Below are positions 17,100 to 26,467 of a DNA stretch of 64,000 nucleotides, in pieces. The notes below the pieces were generated by a model, which ran no database searches, was not told where the DNA came from, and worked only from the letters and a program-made list of their open reading frames with translations. The DNA comes from Bacillus sp. CH140a_4T. GTDB lineage: Bacteria; Bacillota; Bacilli; Bacillales; Bacillaceae_G. Made by a program: the position numbers and the translations under genes. The stretch is from contig NZ_WBPF01000013.1 of the NCBI RefSeq assembly GCF_008923725.1, positions 1,008,529-1,072,528 on the forward strand, written 5' to 3'. How positions within the stretch are numbered: position 1 is the first letter of the stretch; each line of letters opens with the position of its first letter.

Positions 17100-18401
17100 A
17101 TGAAAGTAAATCGTTCGCTTCATTACATTTTTTGGCGTTGGCATTTTTACGCTGGGCTTTTTATTACGCCGCTTCTTATTACGTTGTCACTGAGCGGAAT
17201 TGGGTATTTATTTCGGGAAGAGGTTGAAGATTTCATCTATAAAGATTTATATTTTGGGAAGAGCGCCCAAACGGAATCTATTTCGATGTCTGATTCTATT
17301 TCCTTAACAGAGAAAAAATATCCACATTATAGTGTGGCGAAAATTAGTGAGTTTAATGGGGATTATAATACGAGAATTACAATTGCAAATGAATATACAG
17401 GGCAACAAAAATATGTGTATTTAGATAGTAATAATCAAATTGTTGGAGATCAAAACGCAAGTGAAACGTTTGCTAATATAATGCGAGAATTGCATAGTTC
17501 TCTTTTAGTCGGTGGCACTGTCGTCAACTATATTGTAGAGCTTGCGGCATGCTGGACAATCTTTTTAATTGTGACCGGGTTGTATATGAGTATACGCCAG
17601 TTCAAAAATACACCAGCATCCAATAAGCGAGAAAAAGCAAAACGACGTCATTCTATTATCGGTATTATATTTACAATTCCACTCGTTTTGCTAGTCGCAT
17701 CTGGATTGCCTTGGTCAGGGTTTATGGGTAACCAAATTTATAAAATTGCATCGTCGAATGAATCGATTGGATATCCGAAATTGTATATGGCACCGCCTGA
17801 ATCCAAAGTAAAGGAATTACCGTGGGCAACAAGAAAAGAAGCTCCTCCTGAATCGAATTCAAATGAGCCAAAAGCCATTTCAATTGATGAATTACAAAAA
17901 GAAATTGAAATAAAGAAGCCATACGTTATCTCACTACCCGCTGACCCAAAAGGTGTATTCACTGTTTCGAAATCGAGCGGTTCTGGTATTACGGGTATGC
18001 ACGTCGCACCAAATGAGGAAATAACAGCTTACTTTGATCAATATAGCGGAAAACTCATTTCAAAAACGGACTATCGTGATTATGGCTTATTTGCACAATG
18101 GTTCACTTACGGTATCCCGCTTCACGAAGGACATTTATTCGGATGGCCAAATAAAATATTATGCTTACTAACGACATTATCTTTATTACTTCTTATTTAT
18201 TATGGAATAAAAATGTGGTTAGCAAGAAAGCCGAAAGGAAAATTAGCAGCACCGCCAAAGCAAAGAGATAAAAAAAGCATAATCGTTTTCTTTATCATGA
18301 TGGTTATACTAGGCGTTGTCATGCCTTTATTCGGACTATCTGTTTTAGTTATTTTCGCAATTGAGCTTCTCATATATGTATTTTCAAAAATACGATCATA
18401 A
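17100..18401 (+). CDS. PepSY-associated TM (PiuB-like) membrane protein
   Basis: A 433-residue protein with the PepSY_TM layout. TM1 near residues 15-35 follows HYIFWRWHFYAGL, a periplasmic PepSY-like domain comes next, then TMs near 140-165 and 190-215 with KRRHSIIGI. A second PepSY segment precedes the HEGHLFGWPNKIL motif and three terminal TMs. The conserved His residues (HFYAG, HSS, RRHS, HEGH) suggest heme or metal contact. Relatives are linked to iron-siderophore reduction or uptake, but the role here is inferred. The ATG at 17100 is preceded by AGGGGAAC. Confidence 0.85.
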   Translation: MKVNRSLHYIFWRWHFYAGLFITPLLITLSLSGIGYLFREEVEDFIYKDLYFGKSAQTESISMSDSISLTEKKYPHYSVAKISEFNGDYNTRITIANEYTGQQKYVYLDSNNQIVGDQNASETFANIMRELHSSLLVGGTVVNYIVELAACWTIFLIVTGLYMSIRQFKNTPASNKREKAKRRHSIIGIIFTIPLVLLVASGLPWSGFMGNQIYKIASSNESIGYPKLYMAPPESKVKELPWATRKEAPPESNSNEPKAISIDELQKEIEIKKPYVISLPADPKGVFTVSKSSGSGITGMHVAPNEEITAYFDQYSGKLISKTDYRDYGLFAQWFTYGIPLHEGHLFGWPNKILCLLTTLSLLLLIYYGIKMWLARKPKGKLAAPPKQRDKKSIIVFFIMMVILGVVMPLFGLSVLVIFAIELLIYVFSKIRS

Positions 18402-18402
18402 T

Positions 18403-18438
18403 AAAAAGCATTTGTACTCTCTTGTACAAATGCTTTTT
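18403..18438. terminator. Bidirectional terminator
   Basis: A 15-bp perfect stem (AAAAAGCATTTGTAC and complement) with a 6-nt loop lies between the convergent PepSY gene and the small membrane protein gene. Confidence 0.88.
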
Positions 18439-18652
18439 ATTTACTATTCGTTTGTTTCTTTCTATTACTTATTAAAAAAACAATATCTACAATAATAATT
18501 GCGCCAATTAACACTTGTGGCACATAATCCATCATAGTAGGACCACTTGGCCTATTCATCATCATATACATTCCCATCACAAATGAAATGGAAAGTAGCA
18601 CGAGTAATGTTACTTCAATATGGTCATATAGCTTTTGGAACAATCGCTTCAT
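18437..18652 (-). CDS. Small two-TM membrane protein, unknown
   Basis: A 71-residue protein, MKRLFQKLYDHIEVTLLVLL onwards, with TM segments at about residues 14-32 and 44-62 and a Lys-rich C-terminus. The start at 18652 has AAAGGGG at good spacing; two codons further upstream are too close to that site. It lies between the PepSY gene and ytpB. The function is unknown. Confidence 0.72.
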   Translation of the reverse strand: MKRLFQKLYDHIEVTLLVLLSISFVMGMYMMMNRPSGPTMMDYVPQVLIGAIIIVDIVFLISNRKKQTNSK

Positions 18653-18680
18653 TTTCATCACCCCTTTACCATATTATAAC

Positions 18681-18709
18681 AAAAAACCACTCTACATGAG
18701 TGGTTTTCT
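18681..18709. terminator. Terminator of ytpB
   Basis: An AAAACCACTC / GAGTGGTTTT hairpin with a 5-nt loop lies just after the ytpB stop codon. Confidence 0.8.
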
Positions 18710-18712
18710 TCA

Positions 18713-19789
18713 TCACTGCGCCATTTTCTTTCGGTACATCTTCCCGTTCCAATAGAAGAATCGTGAAGTGAGGCCTCCATATTTTACAATGCGCCGTGCC
18801 ATTTTGTGCATATTCTTTTGTGCTGATACTTTTTGGTCTGATAAATAAATACCAAGTAACCCTCGGCTTATGAGACGATGAAACTTCGCATGAGGCAAAT
18901 CACCAATGCTCTTCTCTGCTTCTTCTACAAAATGTTTCATCCGATCTAATATCGCTTGCTCATTTTCATAATAACTACAGAAATTCAAATCCCCACCTAT
19001 ACGGTCTTCTTCTTGATCGATGAAATAATCAAGTAAAATGTGAAGTCCTTGTACGTAAGGGAAGTACCCTTGTCTAATTTTCGCAATATCTTCATCATGT
19101 AATTCATCATGAAATGCATATGCGACAAGACAGAAAATTCCAAGCGTAGAACCTGCACATGCTGAAAATTCAAACCAGCTCATTTCAGGTAAGTTTTCTT
19201 TATGTGCTTCAAACCATGTTTGTAAGCGCGGTTCTCTTTCTTCTAATTTCACGTGTTTATGAATTTGCAAATCACAATAATAACAAGCAAGTTCATGAAG
19301 AACAGGAGCAATTTTGTCATAGTGTTTCGTTTTCTTTAAAACGTCTTGGCATGTTTCAACAAGTTCATCTAAATAACCACCATCGTCTTGATCATCACGA
19401 TAGCGATAATAATTACCGCCACCTTCTACTTCAGGTGATAATGCCATTAACATCGATTCATGCAGTGCGGCAAAATCATTTGGGTCAAGTGATGTACTGC
19501 GGTCACATAAATTATCTAAATAATCGCTGATTGTTTGATACGCTACGATAAAACGAATGCATTCCTCTCGGTGCTCATTTGCTAGCAGTGCTAAAATACC
19601 ACCGCCCTCACAATGGAACGTTTTATTCTCAATACTTGCGATTGCCTGACTATGAAGCTCATCATTCGGAATATGGTAGGCACGCTCTTTCCACACCGCT
19701 AGCTCATGGTGTACAACCGGAAACACATCACGGTATACTTTCGCCATGAGCGTTATGGGATTACTCGGTACGTTCACTTCTTCCTTCAT
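18713..19789 (-). CDS. ytpB: Tetraprenyl-beta-curcumene synthase (YtpB family)
   Basis: A 358-residue protein of the DUF2600/YtpB class, an unusual terpene synthase family that cyclises tetraprenyl diphosphate to tetraprenyl-beta-curcumene, the precursor of C35 sesquarterpenes (baciterpenol). The acidic DYLDNLCDRSTSLD segment near residues 90-103 is the likely metal/diphosphate site, and FIDQEEDRIGGD near residue 255 is a second. The gene lies next to ytpA, as in B. subtilis. The start is given at ATG 19789; an in-frame GTG at 19777 would match the shorter N-terminus I remember for the family. Confidence 0.9.
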   Translation of the reverse strand: MKEEVNVPSNPITLMAKVYRDVFPVVHHELAVWKERAYHIPNDELHSQAIASIENKTFHCEGGGILALLANEHREECIRFIVAYQTISDYLDNLCDRSTSLDPNDFAALHESMLMALSPEVEGGGNYYRYRDDQDDGGYLDELVETCQDVLKKTKHYDKIAPVLHELACYYCDLQIHKHVKLEEREPRLQTWFEAHKENLPEMSWFEFSACAGSTLGIFCLVAYAFHDELHDEDIAKIRQGYFPYVQGLHILLDYFIDQEEDRIGGDLNFCSYYENEQAILDRMKHFVEEAEKSIGDLPHAKFHRLISRGLLGIYLSDQKVSAQKNMHKMARRIVKYGGLTSRFFYWNGKMYRKKMAQ

Positions 19790-19814
19790 CTCCTCTATTC
19801 AATGTACAAATAAT

Positions 19815-20618
19815 TTACTTATTTGTTTCTATTATGTTATTGATGCGTATTTCAGTAAATGACTGAATATAATTCAAAATTTCATCACGCTCATACTCAT
19901 TTAATAACTCGTGATAACAATTCGGCCATTCTTTAAAAGCCTTATCACTCATTTTAACATTATCAAACCACATGCGGACACGTGTTTTATCTACAAGTTT
20001 ATCCTCACACGCCTGCATTAGCAAGAGCGGAACATCTGGAAAATCATCTATTTTTTTATGAGCAATTTCGATAGACTTAATCAATTCACTATACCAACGT
20101 ACTGATACTTTACGCAAGAACAATGAATCATTCTCCATCGCGTCCCGAACTTCATGATTACGAGTTGACATTTCCACTGTAAGATTCGTTGCAAATTGCA
20201 ATTTCGGAGCGATAACATTTAATATTTTTGAGGCAACTTGAAGCGGTGCAGAAGGTCCAGTCACTACTCCTAGGCAAGGTGAACTTAAAATAATGCCGTC
20301 TACATCTTCTCTCTTCGTTTCTTGCATCATACGAATAACAATAAGACCACCCATACTATGACCAAATATAAAAATAGGTAGCCGATACTTTCTTGCCTCT
20401 TTCACCCACAATTTAACTTCCTCTATGTATTCATCAAATGAATCAATATGTCCTCTATTTCTCGAAGTCGTTCCATGTGATGGAAGGTCCCCCATTACGA
20501 CGTGGTAGCCGCTATGATTCCACATTTCCGCAACGGCTTCGTAACGTCCGTGATATTCCATTGCGCCGTGCACGATAACAACGACAGCTTTCGCTTCCTC
20601 TGCTTCATAATTCCACAT
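19815..20618 (-). CDS. ytpA: Alpha/beta hydrolase, lysophospholipase/monoglyceride lipase type (YtpA)
   Basis: A 267-residue serine hydrolase. The oxyanion segment is VVIVHGAMEYHGRY, the nucleophile elbow is GHSMGG, the acid is in MQACEDKLVD and the catalytic His in YHELLNE. YtpA of B. subtilis is a phospholipase tied to bacilysocin synthesis. The start at ATG 20618 follows AATGGAGGAG and gives an N-terminus MWNYEAEEAK close to that of B. subtilis; an upstream in-frame GTG has no ribosome site. Confidence 0.9.
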   Translation of the reverse strand: MWNYEAEEAKAVVVIVHGAMEYHGRYEAVAEMWNHSGYHVVMGDLPSHGTTSRNRGHIDSFDEYIEEVKLWVKEARKYRLPIFIFGHSMGGLIVIRMMQETKREDVDGIILSSPCLGVVTGPSAPLQVASKILNVIAPKLQFATNLTVEMSTRNHEVRDAMENDSLFLRKVSVRWYSELIKSIEIAHKKIDDFPDVPLLLMQACEDKLVDKTRVRMWFDNVKMSDKAFKEWPNCYHELLNEYERDEILNYIQSFTEIRINNIIETNK

Positions 20619-20692
20619 ACGGCTCTCCTCCATTTCACTCTTTCTCATAATTTGATACACTGAAACTAGTCTCTAGGAAAGGAAGGCTTTAC

Positions 20693-21205
20693 ATGATATA
20701 CCCTTACAAAGAAAAAAATCCAAAAATTGCGAGTAGTGCTTTTATCGCTGACTACGTTACGATTACAGGCGATGTTTCCGTTGGCGAGGAATCAAGTATT
20801 TGGTTTAATACAGTCATACGCGGCGATGTGTCACCAACAATTATTGGAGACCGAGTAAATGTACAAGACCAATGTACACTTCATCAAAGCCCGCAATATC
20901 CTCTTATTTTAGAAGACGATGTTACAGTTGGGCATCAAGTTATTTTACATAGCTGCCATATTAAAAAAGATGCTTTAATTGGAATGGGATCTATTATATT
21001 AGATGGTGCTGAAATTGGCGAAGGAGCCTTTATCGGTGCTGGGAGTCTCGTTTCACAAGGAAAGACAATCCCGCCAAATACGTTAGCGTTCGGTCGTCCG
21101 GCGAAAGTCATTCGTGAATTAACAGAGGAAGACCGTAAAGACATGGAGCGAATTCGCACACAATACGTCGAAAAAGGTCAGTACTATAAATCATTACAGA
21201 AATAA
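20693..21205 (+). CDS. ytoA: Gamma-carbonic-anhydrase-like hexapeptide protein (YtoA)
   Basis: A 170-residue left-handed beta-helix protein with hexapeptide repeats such as IASSAFIADYVTITGDVSVG and IGMGSIILDGAEIG. The three zinc-ligand histidines of gamma-class carbonic anhydrases are present in TLHQSP, VGHQVI and LHSC. A RGDVSPTIIGDRVNVQDQC segment carries the conserved Arg, Asp and Gln. YtoA/YrdA relatives are trimeric; hydratase activity is not always shown. The ATG follows GAAAGGAAGG. It is divergent from ytpA. Confidence 0.92.
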   Translation: MIYPYKEKNPKIASSAFIADYVTITGDVSVGEESSIWFNTVIRGDVSPTIIGDRVNVQDQCTLHQSPQYPLILEDDVTVGHQVILHSCHIKKDALIGMGSIILDGAEIGEGAFIGAGSLVSQGKTIPPNTLAFGRPAKVIRELTEEDRKDMERIRTQYVEKGQYYKSLQK

Positions 21206-21207
21206 TT

Positions 21208-21236
21208 TTATCGCTGCCATAAGATTGGCAGCTCTT
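21208..21236 (+). terminator. Terminator of ytoA
   Basis: A GCTGCCA / TGGCAGC hairpin with a 6-nt loop is followed by TCTTTTG, a modest T tract. Confidence 0.65.
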
Positions 21237-21349
21237 TTGTATGAAAAACTAACTTTTTCTTTACAAAACATTATTACTCCCTCAATAAAATCTTATTAAA
21301 ATAAAAGCTAATATCTCCATATATATGTAAGCGAGGGAGGAGAATTTCC

Positions 21350-21883
21350 ATGAAGGTCAGTGGACTGTATAAAATAGAATGTTACATTTTCAAAGGAATT
21401 AACCGATACTTTGATCAAAAAACATTAAATATCTTTTTCAGCAATATTACTCATATCGGCGGTGCTACTTTTTCAATCGCACTCACACTTTTCTTTTTAA
21501 TTTTCGCAAAAGGAACTTTGCATCAAGCTGCAATCGCAACTGCTATTTCTTTAGCAATTAGCCATATTCCTGTACAAATATTAAAAAGATGGTATCCGCG
21601 AAAACGTCCTTATTTAACAATTCAGGATGCGAAATATCCAGTCCATCCATTAAAAGACCACTCTTTCCCGTCTGGTCATACAACAGCCGTTTTCTCTGTC
21701 CTTATTCCATTTATTTGCTATAATCCAAGCTTATTTGCTTTTCTATTACCGTTAGCATTATGCGTTGGTATTTCTCGCATTTATTTAGGACTTCACTATC
21801 CGTCTGATGTATTCGTCGGTATGTGCCTCGGCACTTGCTCTGGCATCATCTCTTTTTATCAATTCATCCCACTTTTCACATAA
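21350..21883 (+). CDS. PAP2-family membrane phosphatase (undecaprenyl-PP phosphatase-like)
   Basis: A 177-residue membrane protein with all three PAP2 motifs: K79..R87-P88 (KRWYPRKRP), PSGH at 107-110 and SRIYLGLHYPSD at 142-153, whose H149 is the catalytic nucleophile. About five TM segments place the site on the outer face. BcrC/YbjG relatives dephosphorylate undecaprenyl diphosphate; lipid phosphate specificity here is inferred. The ATG follows GGGAGGAG. It is followed by a glycosyltransferase gene 12 nt downstream, so the pair may act in glycolipid synthesis. Confidence 0.88.
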   Translation: MKVSGLYKIECYIFKGINRYFDQKTLNIFFSNITHIGGATFSIALTLFFLIFAKGTLHQAAIATAISLAISHIPVQILKRWYPRKRPYLTIQDAKYPVHPLKDHSFPSGHTTAVFSVLIPFICYNPSLFAFLLPLALCVGISRIYLGLHYPSDVFVGMCLGTCSGIISFYQFIPLFT

Positions 21884-21895
21884 AGGAGTGATATG

Positions 21896-23038
21896 ATGAG
21901 AGTCGCCATTTTTACCGATACTTTTACGCCACAAGTTAACGGGGTTGCGAAAACATTAGAACGATTAACACGTTACTTTCAGAAAGAAAAGATCGCCTAT
22001 TCTGTTTTCGCCCCTCAGCATACAGCTGAAGATAATTTCGTAGCTAATGTGAATAAGATGAGAAGTATCCCATTAACAATATTATATCCAGAATGCCGCT
22101 TTTCTTTTCCTACTCCGCGCATTAAACGAGAACTTCTTTCCTTTAAACCTGACATTATTCACATTGCTACACCTTTCAACATGGGACTTTGTGGATTGTA
22201 TTATGCAAAAAAGTTAAACATCCCAGTTGTCGGTTCTTATCATACTGATTTCGATGCTTATTTACGCTATTACAAAATTGAATTTCTCTCTAATATGCTT
22301 TGGAACTATTTAAAATGGTTTCATAGTCATATGCAAAAAAATTTCGTTCCTTCTTTTGCAACGTTACACCAACTAAAAAATAAAGGATTTCAGGCCCTCT
22401 CCATATGGGGACGTGGTGTAGATTGCACACTCTTTCATCCATCTTACAATACAGACCTATTCCGAAAAAAATATAATATTACAGCGAAGTATGTCCTTTC
22501 CTATGTTGGACGGATTGCCCCTGAAAAAGATATTGATACGTTGCAACACCTTATCTTGAAAACGACTCATACTCGAAACGACATTCATTGGCTCATCGCG
22601 GGAGACGGTCCGCTAGCAACAAATTTGCGTGAAGCTGTTCCGCGTACAAATATCACTTTTACTGGATATTTACAAGGGAAGGATTTAGCTGAAGCATATG
22701 CTTGTTCTAATATCATGGTATTTCCATCCGCTACTGAAACATTCGGAAATGTCGTACTCGAATCACTTGCATGCGGTACACCTGTCATCGGTGCAAATAG
22801 TGGCGGGGTTAAAAATATTATTACAGATGGAAAAACGGGAGTTCTTTGCCCGCCCAAACATGCGGATTCATTTCTATCATCCATCCATTCTTTATTGCAA
22901 AATGAAGAGCAACTTTTGCAAATGGGCATAGCGGCTTCGTCTTATGCTAAATCAAAAAGCTGGGATGAGATCTTTCGTGGCTTACTTAATCAATATGAAG
23001 AAGTCCTTCAGCACACCGCATCAGAATTACTCGCTTAA
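21896..23038 (+). CDS. Glycosyltransferase family 4 (GT-B)
   Basis: A 380-residue GT-B enzyme. The N-terminal MRVAIFTDTFTPQVNGVAKTLERL is the acceptor-domain start of GT4 mannosyl/glucosyltransferases. GRIAPEKDID begins the donor domain, and the EX7E motif is in PSATETFGNVVLESLACGTPVIG. Members include GDP-mannose or UDP-glucose dependent glycolipid enzymes. The start is taken as the second ATG (21896), with AAGGAG 7 nt upstream; the first ATG is too close. It is probably cotranscribed with the PAP2 gene. Confidence 0.88.
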   Translation: MRVAIFTDTFTPQVNGVAKTLERLTRYFQKEKIAYSVFAPQHTAEDNFVANVNKMRSIPLTILYPECRFSFPTPRIKRELLSFKPDIIHIATPFNMGLCGLYYAKKLNIPVVGSYHTDFDAYLRYYKIEFLSNMLWNYLKWFHSHMQKNFVPSFATLHQLKNKGFQALSIWGRGVDCTLFHPSYNTDLFRKKYNITAKYVLSYVGRIAPEKDIDTLQHLILKTTHTRNDIHWLIAGDGPLATNLREAVPRTNITFTGYLQGKDLAEAYACSNIMVFPSATETFGNVVLESLACGTPVIGANSGGVKNIITDGKTGVLCPPKHADSFLSSIHSLLQNEEQLLQMGIAASSYAKSKSWDEIFRGLLNQYEEVLQHTASELLA

Positions 23039-23044
23039 ACAGAA

Positions 23045-23077
23045 AACCCCTCTTCATAACACGAAGAGGGGTTATTA
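23045..23077 (+). terminator. Terminator of the glycosyltransferase gene
   Basis: An AACCCCTCTTC / GAAGAGGGGTT hairpin with a 7-nt loop lies just past the stop codon. Confidence 0.82.
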
Positions 23078-23311
23078 CATAATTGGAAATTTTAGCTTAA
23101 TAAATGATACACAAGGTGAAGCATCATATTATTCTCATATTTATTATAACAAAAAGACACACAACTAAATATACTTGTAATAAAAACCCATAAAAATTAA
23201 TATATGGTTATACAGTATTTTTTTACTGTATAGTGATTTTAAGAGATTCCCCTTAAAATCAACTTACTCACATACCTTTATACAGTAATTGTTCCCCAAT
23301 TTCTGTATATC

Positions 23312-23345
23312 AAAAAACCTTTCATTCATTTGAAAGGTTTTTTTG
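23312..23345 (-). terminator. Terminator of mobA overlapping its last codons
   Basis: AAACCTTTCA (23315-23324) pairs with TGAAAGGTTT (23331-23340), followed on the minus strand by further T residues. The stem includes the mobA stop codon and last codons. Confidence 0.75.
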
Positions 23346-23924
23346 AGCTTGTACATATTCTTCTTTCGTATTCACATTTATAAACCAATCTGCATTCGTC
23401 TGTACCTCTTCACCAGTAATATACTTCACATTACATTGTGATAAAAGTTGGCCTATACTTCTTTTTTCTTCTTGAAGCAAAGCATAAATTTTTTCTTTCA
23501 CACGGTTATGGTACGCCGCAAGTAACGGCTGTTTTCTTCCATTAATAATAGGGACAATAGCATCATATTCATTGCTCGTTTGCTCTAGTAAAATGGTAAG
23601 CCATTCATGTGAAACATTTGGCGCATCGCAAGGCATAATAGCGTACCAATCTGCTTCTATATATTCCATTCCTGATACAATTCCAGCAAGTGGGCCATTT
23701 CCTTTATAATGTGGAATATCTTCTATAACAGGAACTTGTACGAGTTGCTCTACTCGCTCCTTTATATCAGTATGACTAATGACTACAACTTCTTGCAAAG
23801 TACTTGTCATCACTTTCGCAATACGCTCAACGAAAGTAGTCCCCTTCCAAATTGCTAATGCTTTCGGCTCACCAAATCTACTCGACATACCGCCTGCTAA
23901 TACAATTCCAGCCCACTTACTCAT
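23322..23924 (-). CDS. mobA: Molybdenum cofactor guanylyltransferase MobA
   Basis: A 200-residue nucleotidyltransferase with the N-terminal GTP-binding loop [15 protein letters not shown] and a conserved PCDAPNVS (MPCDAPN) segment that binds the metal. MobA transfers GMP from GTP to molybdopterin to form Mo-bis-MGD. The gene overlaps moaB by 4 bp (ATGA). Other moa/moe genes are not in this window. Confidence 0.93.
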   Translation of the reverse strand: MSKWAGIVLAGGMSSRFGEPKALAIWKGTTFVERIAKVMTSTLQEVVVISHTDIKERVEQLVQVPVIEDIPHYKGNGPLAGIVSGMEYIEADWYAIMPCDAPNVSHEWLTILLEQTSNEYDAIVPIINGRKQPLLAAYHNRVKEKIYALLQEEKRSIGQLLSQCNVKYITGEEVQTNADWFINVNTKEEYVQAQKNLSNE

Positions 23925-24430
23925 TGGCGATGCAGCTCAAATGTAATATGACCTAATTCCGGTAAAATTAATTTATTCATCGCAAGACGAACTGCTCCGC
24001 TTGATCCTGGCATTGAAAAGACAACTTTGCGGCCAATTGTACCGCCAATCGCTCTACTTAACATTGCGCTGCTTCCGATATCTTCTAAATAACTAATCAT
24101 ACGGAACAACTCACCAAACCCGACAATTTCTTTATCTAATAGCGCTGATACCGCTTCAATCGTCACATCACGTTTCGTAATACCAGTACCGCCATTTGTT
24201 AACACGACATCAACATCTTCTCTATGATAACCAGCTAACACTGCTTGCTGAATACTCTCTTTATCATCTTTTACAATTTCATAAGAGGTCACTGTATGGC
24301 CTGCTTCTTTTAACAATTCATGTAATAGTTGTCCGCTCTTATCTGTCTCTTCCGTACGTGTATCGGAAATCGTCACGATCTTACAACGCACTTCTTTTGG
24401 TGCTTGTTTTTTATGTTCATTGACACTCAT
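23921..24430 (-). CDS. moaB: Molybdenum cofactor biosynthesis protein MoaB
   Basis: A 169-residue MoCF-domain protein. TISDTR at residues ~20-25 and [14 protein letters not shown] with the GGTG molybdopterin-binding loop are the family signatures. The C-terminal [17 protein letters not shown] pattern is also conserved. MoaB/MogA adenylates molybdopterin before molybdenum insertion. The ATG follows AAGGGAAG. It heads the moaB-mobA pair. Confidence 0.93.
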   Translation of the reverse strand: MSVNEHKKQAPKEVRCKIVTISDTRTEETDKSGQLLHELLKEAGHTVTSYEIVKDDKESIQQAVLAGYHREDVDVVLTNGGTGITKRDVTIEAVSALLDKEIVGFGELFRMISYLEDIGSSAMLSRAIGGTIGRKVVFSMPGSSGAVRLAMNKLILPELGHITFELHRQ

Positions 24431-24530
24431 TTTTCATCTTCCCTTTCATTTTCTTGTAAAATTATGTATGAAGCAAAGAATTCAACATGATACAATATAA
24501 GTATATTTATCCATATACAGGAGTTTTTTT

Positions 24531-24746
24531 ATGTTTTATAACATAAAACGATACGTAGCCATTATACCATTCCTAATTATATTATCCCTTTTTCAATGCA
24601 TCGCTTACGGGTTCGATATTAACTTTTTAAAATTGTATGTACTTTTGCCTGATGGTGGTATTCGTTACTATGTGACTAGCACATTAATTCCTCTCGTACT
24701 TGCCTATATAATAGATTTTATTTTTAAACGTTCTATCTCTAAATAA
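24531..24746 (+). CDS. Small membrane protein, unknown (71 aa)
   Basis: A 71-residue protein with TM segments near residues 8-28 and 46-64. It starts at an ATG after ACAGGAG and ends with a positively charged FKRSISK tail. It is the first of three short same-strand genes separated by 15 and 6 nt that look like an operon. No family is recognised. Confidence 0.72.
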   Translation: MFYNIKRYVAIIPFLIILSLFQCIAYGFDINFLKLYVLLPDGGIRYYVTSTLIPLVLAYIIDFIFKRSISK

Positions 24747-24761
24747 GGAGGTCTACATATT

Positions 24762-24941
24762 ATGGAACTTTATAAAAAATTAACAACAACATTCATCCTC
24801 TTATTCGTCGCTTCCATTACTGTTGGCTTTTCTCTAAAAGGCGCAATTCCATACGCTACATTAGTAAGCATTATATTCGCAACCCTATTTTTACTAAGCA
24901 GTGCCTTTTGCGCGGGTAAAGCACGTCAAATGAAAGGTTGA
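24762..24941 (+). CDS. Small two-TM membrane protein, unknown (59 aa)
   Basis: An ATG at 24762, preceded by TAAGGAGG, opens a 59-codon frame. The product has two hydrophobic helices (about residues 9-24 and 31-50) and a basic C-terminus GKARQMKG. It is the second of three short genes and its stop lies 6 nt before the next start. Confidence 0.72.
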   Translation: MELYKKLTTTFILLFVASITVGFSLKGAIPYATLVSIIFATLFLLSSAFCAGKARQMKG

Positions 24942-24947
24942 TTACAT

Positions 24948-25127
24948 ATGTTCAAGAAGAAACCAGTCCTTTGTAAATCATGTGAAAAGGAAATACAAAC
25001 ATATGAAAAAGCATGGATTCATATGCCATTTCCGGCAAGTGGTATGACAAATGTGAGAAAGTACATTGAGCTAGATGGAGAAGTTTATTGTGGTTCTTGC
25101 ATCCAAGTGGTAAATAAAACAAAATAA
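24948..25127 (+). CDS. Small zinc-ribbon-like protein with two CxxC motifs (59 aa)
   Basis: An ATG at 24948 opens a 59-codon frame. Cysteines C9/C12 (CKSC) and C48/C51 (CGSC) could bind one zinc ion, with a beta-rich stretch between. I recall similar short Bacillus proteins carrying transporter-like annotations, which nothing in this sequence supports. AGGTTG is only a weak ribosome site, so translation is probably coupled to the gene before it. Confidence 0.72.
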   Translation: MFKKKPVLCKSCEKEIQTYEKAWIHMPFPASGMTNVRKYIELDGEVYCGSCIQVVNKTK

Positions 25128-25129
25128 AA

Positions 25130-25163
25130 AAAGCTTTGCGCTCACGGCGCAAAGCTTTTTTTC
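25130..25163. terminator. Bidirectional terminator between small-gene operon and metK
   Basis: An AAAAAAGCTTTGCGC / GCGCAAAGCTTTTTTT hairpin flanked by A and T tracts. Confidence 0.88.
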
Positions 25164-25168
25164 ATATA

Positions 25169-26368
25169 TTATAGACCAGCTTGCTCTTTTAAAGCTGCAG
25201 CTTTGTCTGTACGTTCCCATGTTAGATCTACATCAGTACGTCCGAAGTGGCCGTAAGCTGCTGTTTGTTTGTAAATTGGGCGACGTAAGTCTAGCATTTT
25301 AATAATACCAGCTGGGCGAAGATCGAAGTTGTTACGAACTAGTTCTACTAGTACGTCTTCAGATACTTTACCAGTGCCGAATGTATCAACTGAAATTGAT
25401 ACTGGTTGTGCTACACCGATTGCGTATGCAAGTTGTACTTCTGCTTTGTCAGCAAGACCAGCTGCTACGATGTTTTTCGCAACATAACGAGCTGCATATG
25501 CTGCAGAACGGTCAACTTTCGTTGCATCTTTACCAGAGAATGCACCGCCACCGTGGCGAGCGTATCCACCGTAAGTATCAACGATGATTTTACGTCCTGT
25601 TAAACCAGCATCACCTTGTGGTCCACCAATTACGAAGCGGCCAGTTGGATTAATGAAGAATTTCGTTTCTCCATCCATTAATTCTGCTGGAACTACAGCT
25701 TTAATTACATGCTCTTTTAAATCGCGATCGATTTCTTCCCATGTAACATCTGGATGATGCTGTGTAGAAATTACGATTGTATCTACACGTACAGGTTTAC
25801 CATTTTCATCATACTCAACTGTAACTTGCGTTTTTCCATCCGGACGTAAGTATGATAATGTGTCATCTTTACGTACTTCAGTTAAACGGCGAGCTAATTT
25901 GTGAGCAAGTGAGATTGGAAGTGGCATTAATTCTTGTGTTTCATTACATGCGAAGCCAAACATTAAACCTTGGTCTCCCGCACCAATTGCCTCAATCTCA
26001 GCGTCAGTCATTAGACCTTCGCGTGCTTCTAGCGCTTGGTCAACACCCATAGCGATGTCAGCAGATTGCTCATCGATAGATGTTAAAACTGCACAAGTTT
26101 CTGCATCGAATCCGTATTTTGCGCGTGTGTAACCAATGCCTTGAATTGTTTCACGAACGATTTTTGGAATATCTACGTAAGTAGAAGTCGTAATTTCCCC
26201 CGCTACCAATACTAAACCAGTTGTTACAGTTGTTTCACAAGCTACACGTGCATTCGCGTCCTTTGATAAGATCGCATCTAAAATTGAATCAGAAATTTGG
26301 TCACAAATTTTATCTGGATGTCCTTCAGTTACAGACTCAGATGTGAACAGATGACGTTTTTTTGTCAT
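25169..26368 (-). CDS. metK: S-adenosylmethionine synthetase
   Basis: A 399-residue enzyme that makes SAM from methionine and ATP. Signatures are [16 protein letters not shown] (residues 10-25, with the His14-type ATP-binding residue), [12 protein letters not shown], and the P-loop-like [19 protein letters not shown]. The length is normal for the family. The start ATG follows GGAGGTTTACCAC. It is monocistronic behind a SAM-I riboswitch, so SAM represses it. Confidence 0.98.
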   Translation of the reverse strand: MTKKRHLFTSESVTEGHPDKICDQISDSILDAILSKDANARVACETTVTTGLVLVAGEITTSTYVDIPKIVRETIQGIGYTRAKYGFDAETCAVLTSIDEQSADIAMGVDQALEAREGLMTDAEIEAIGAGDQGLMFGFACNETQELMPLPISLAHKLARRLTEVRKDDTLSYLRPDGKTQVTVEYDENGKPVRVDTIVISTQHHPDVTWEEIDRDLKEHVIKAVVPAELMDGETKFFINPTGRFVIGGPQGDAGLTGRKIIVDTYGGYARHGGGAFSGKDATKVDRSAAYAARYVAKNIVAAGLADKAEVQLAYAIGVAQPVSISVDTFGTGKVSEDVLVELVRNNFDLRPAGIIKMLDLRRPIYKQTAAYGHFGRTDVDLTWERTDKAAALKEQAGL

Positions 26369-26467
26369 GTGGTAAACCTCCCTACAGTAATTGTATATAT
26401 TGTACGGAACTCATCCTTAATTTGCCACAAACTGCGACATACATTTATTCTCCCACACAAGCATACA

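Noticed and set aside
23205-23260. Palindromes ATACAGTA/TACTGTAT and GATTTTAAG/CTTAAAATC upstream of the mobA terminator
   Set aside because: Short AT-rich pairs in a 283-bp gap between convergent genes; too weak to call an element or gene.
25381-26052. Plus-strand frames inside metK
   Set aside because: Shadows of the highly biased metK coding sequence, without ribosome sites.
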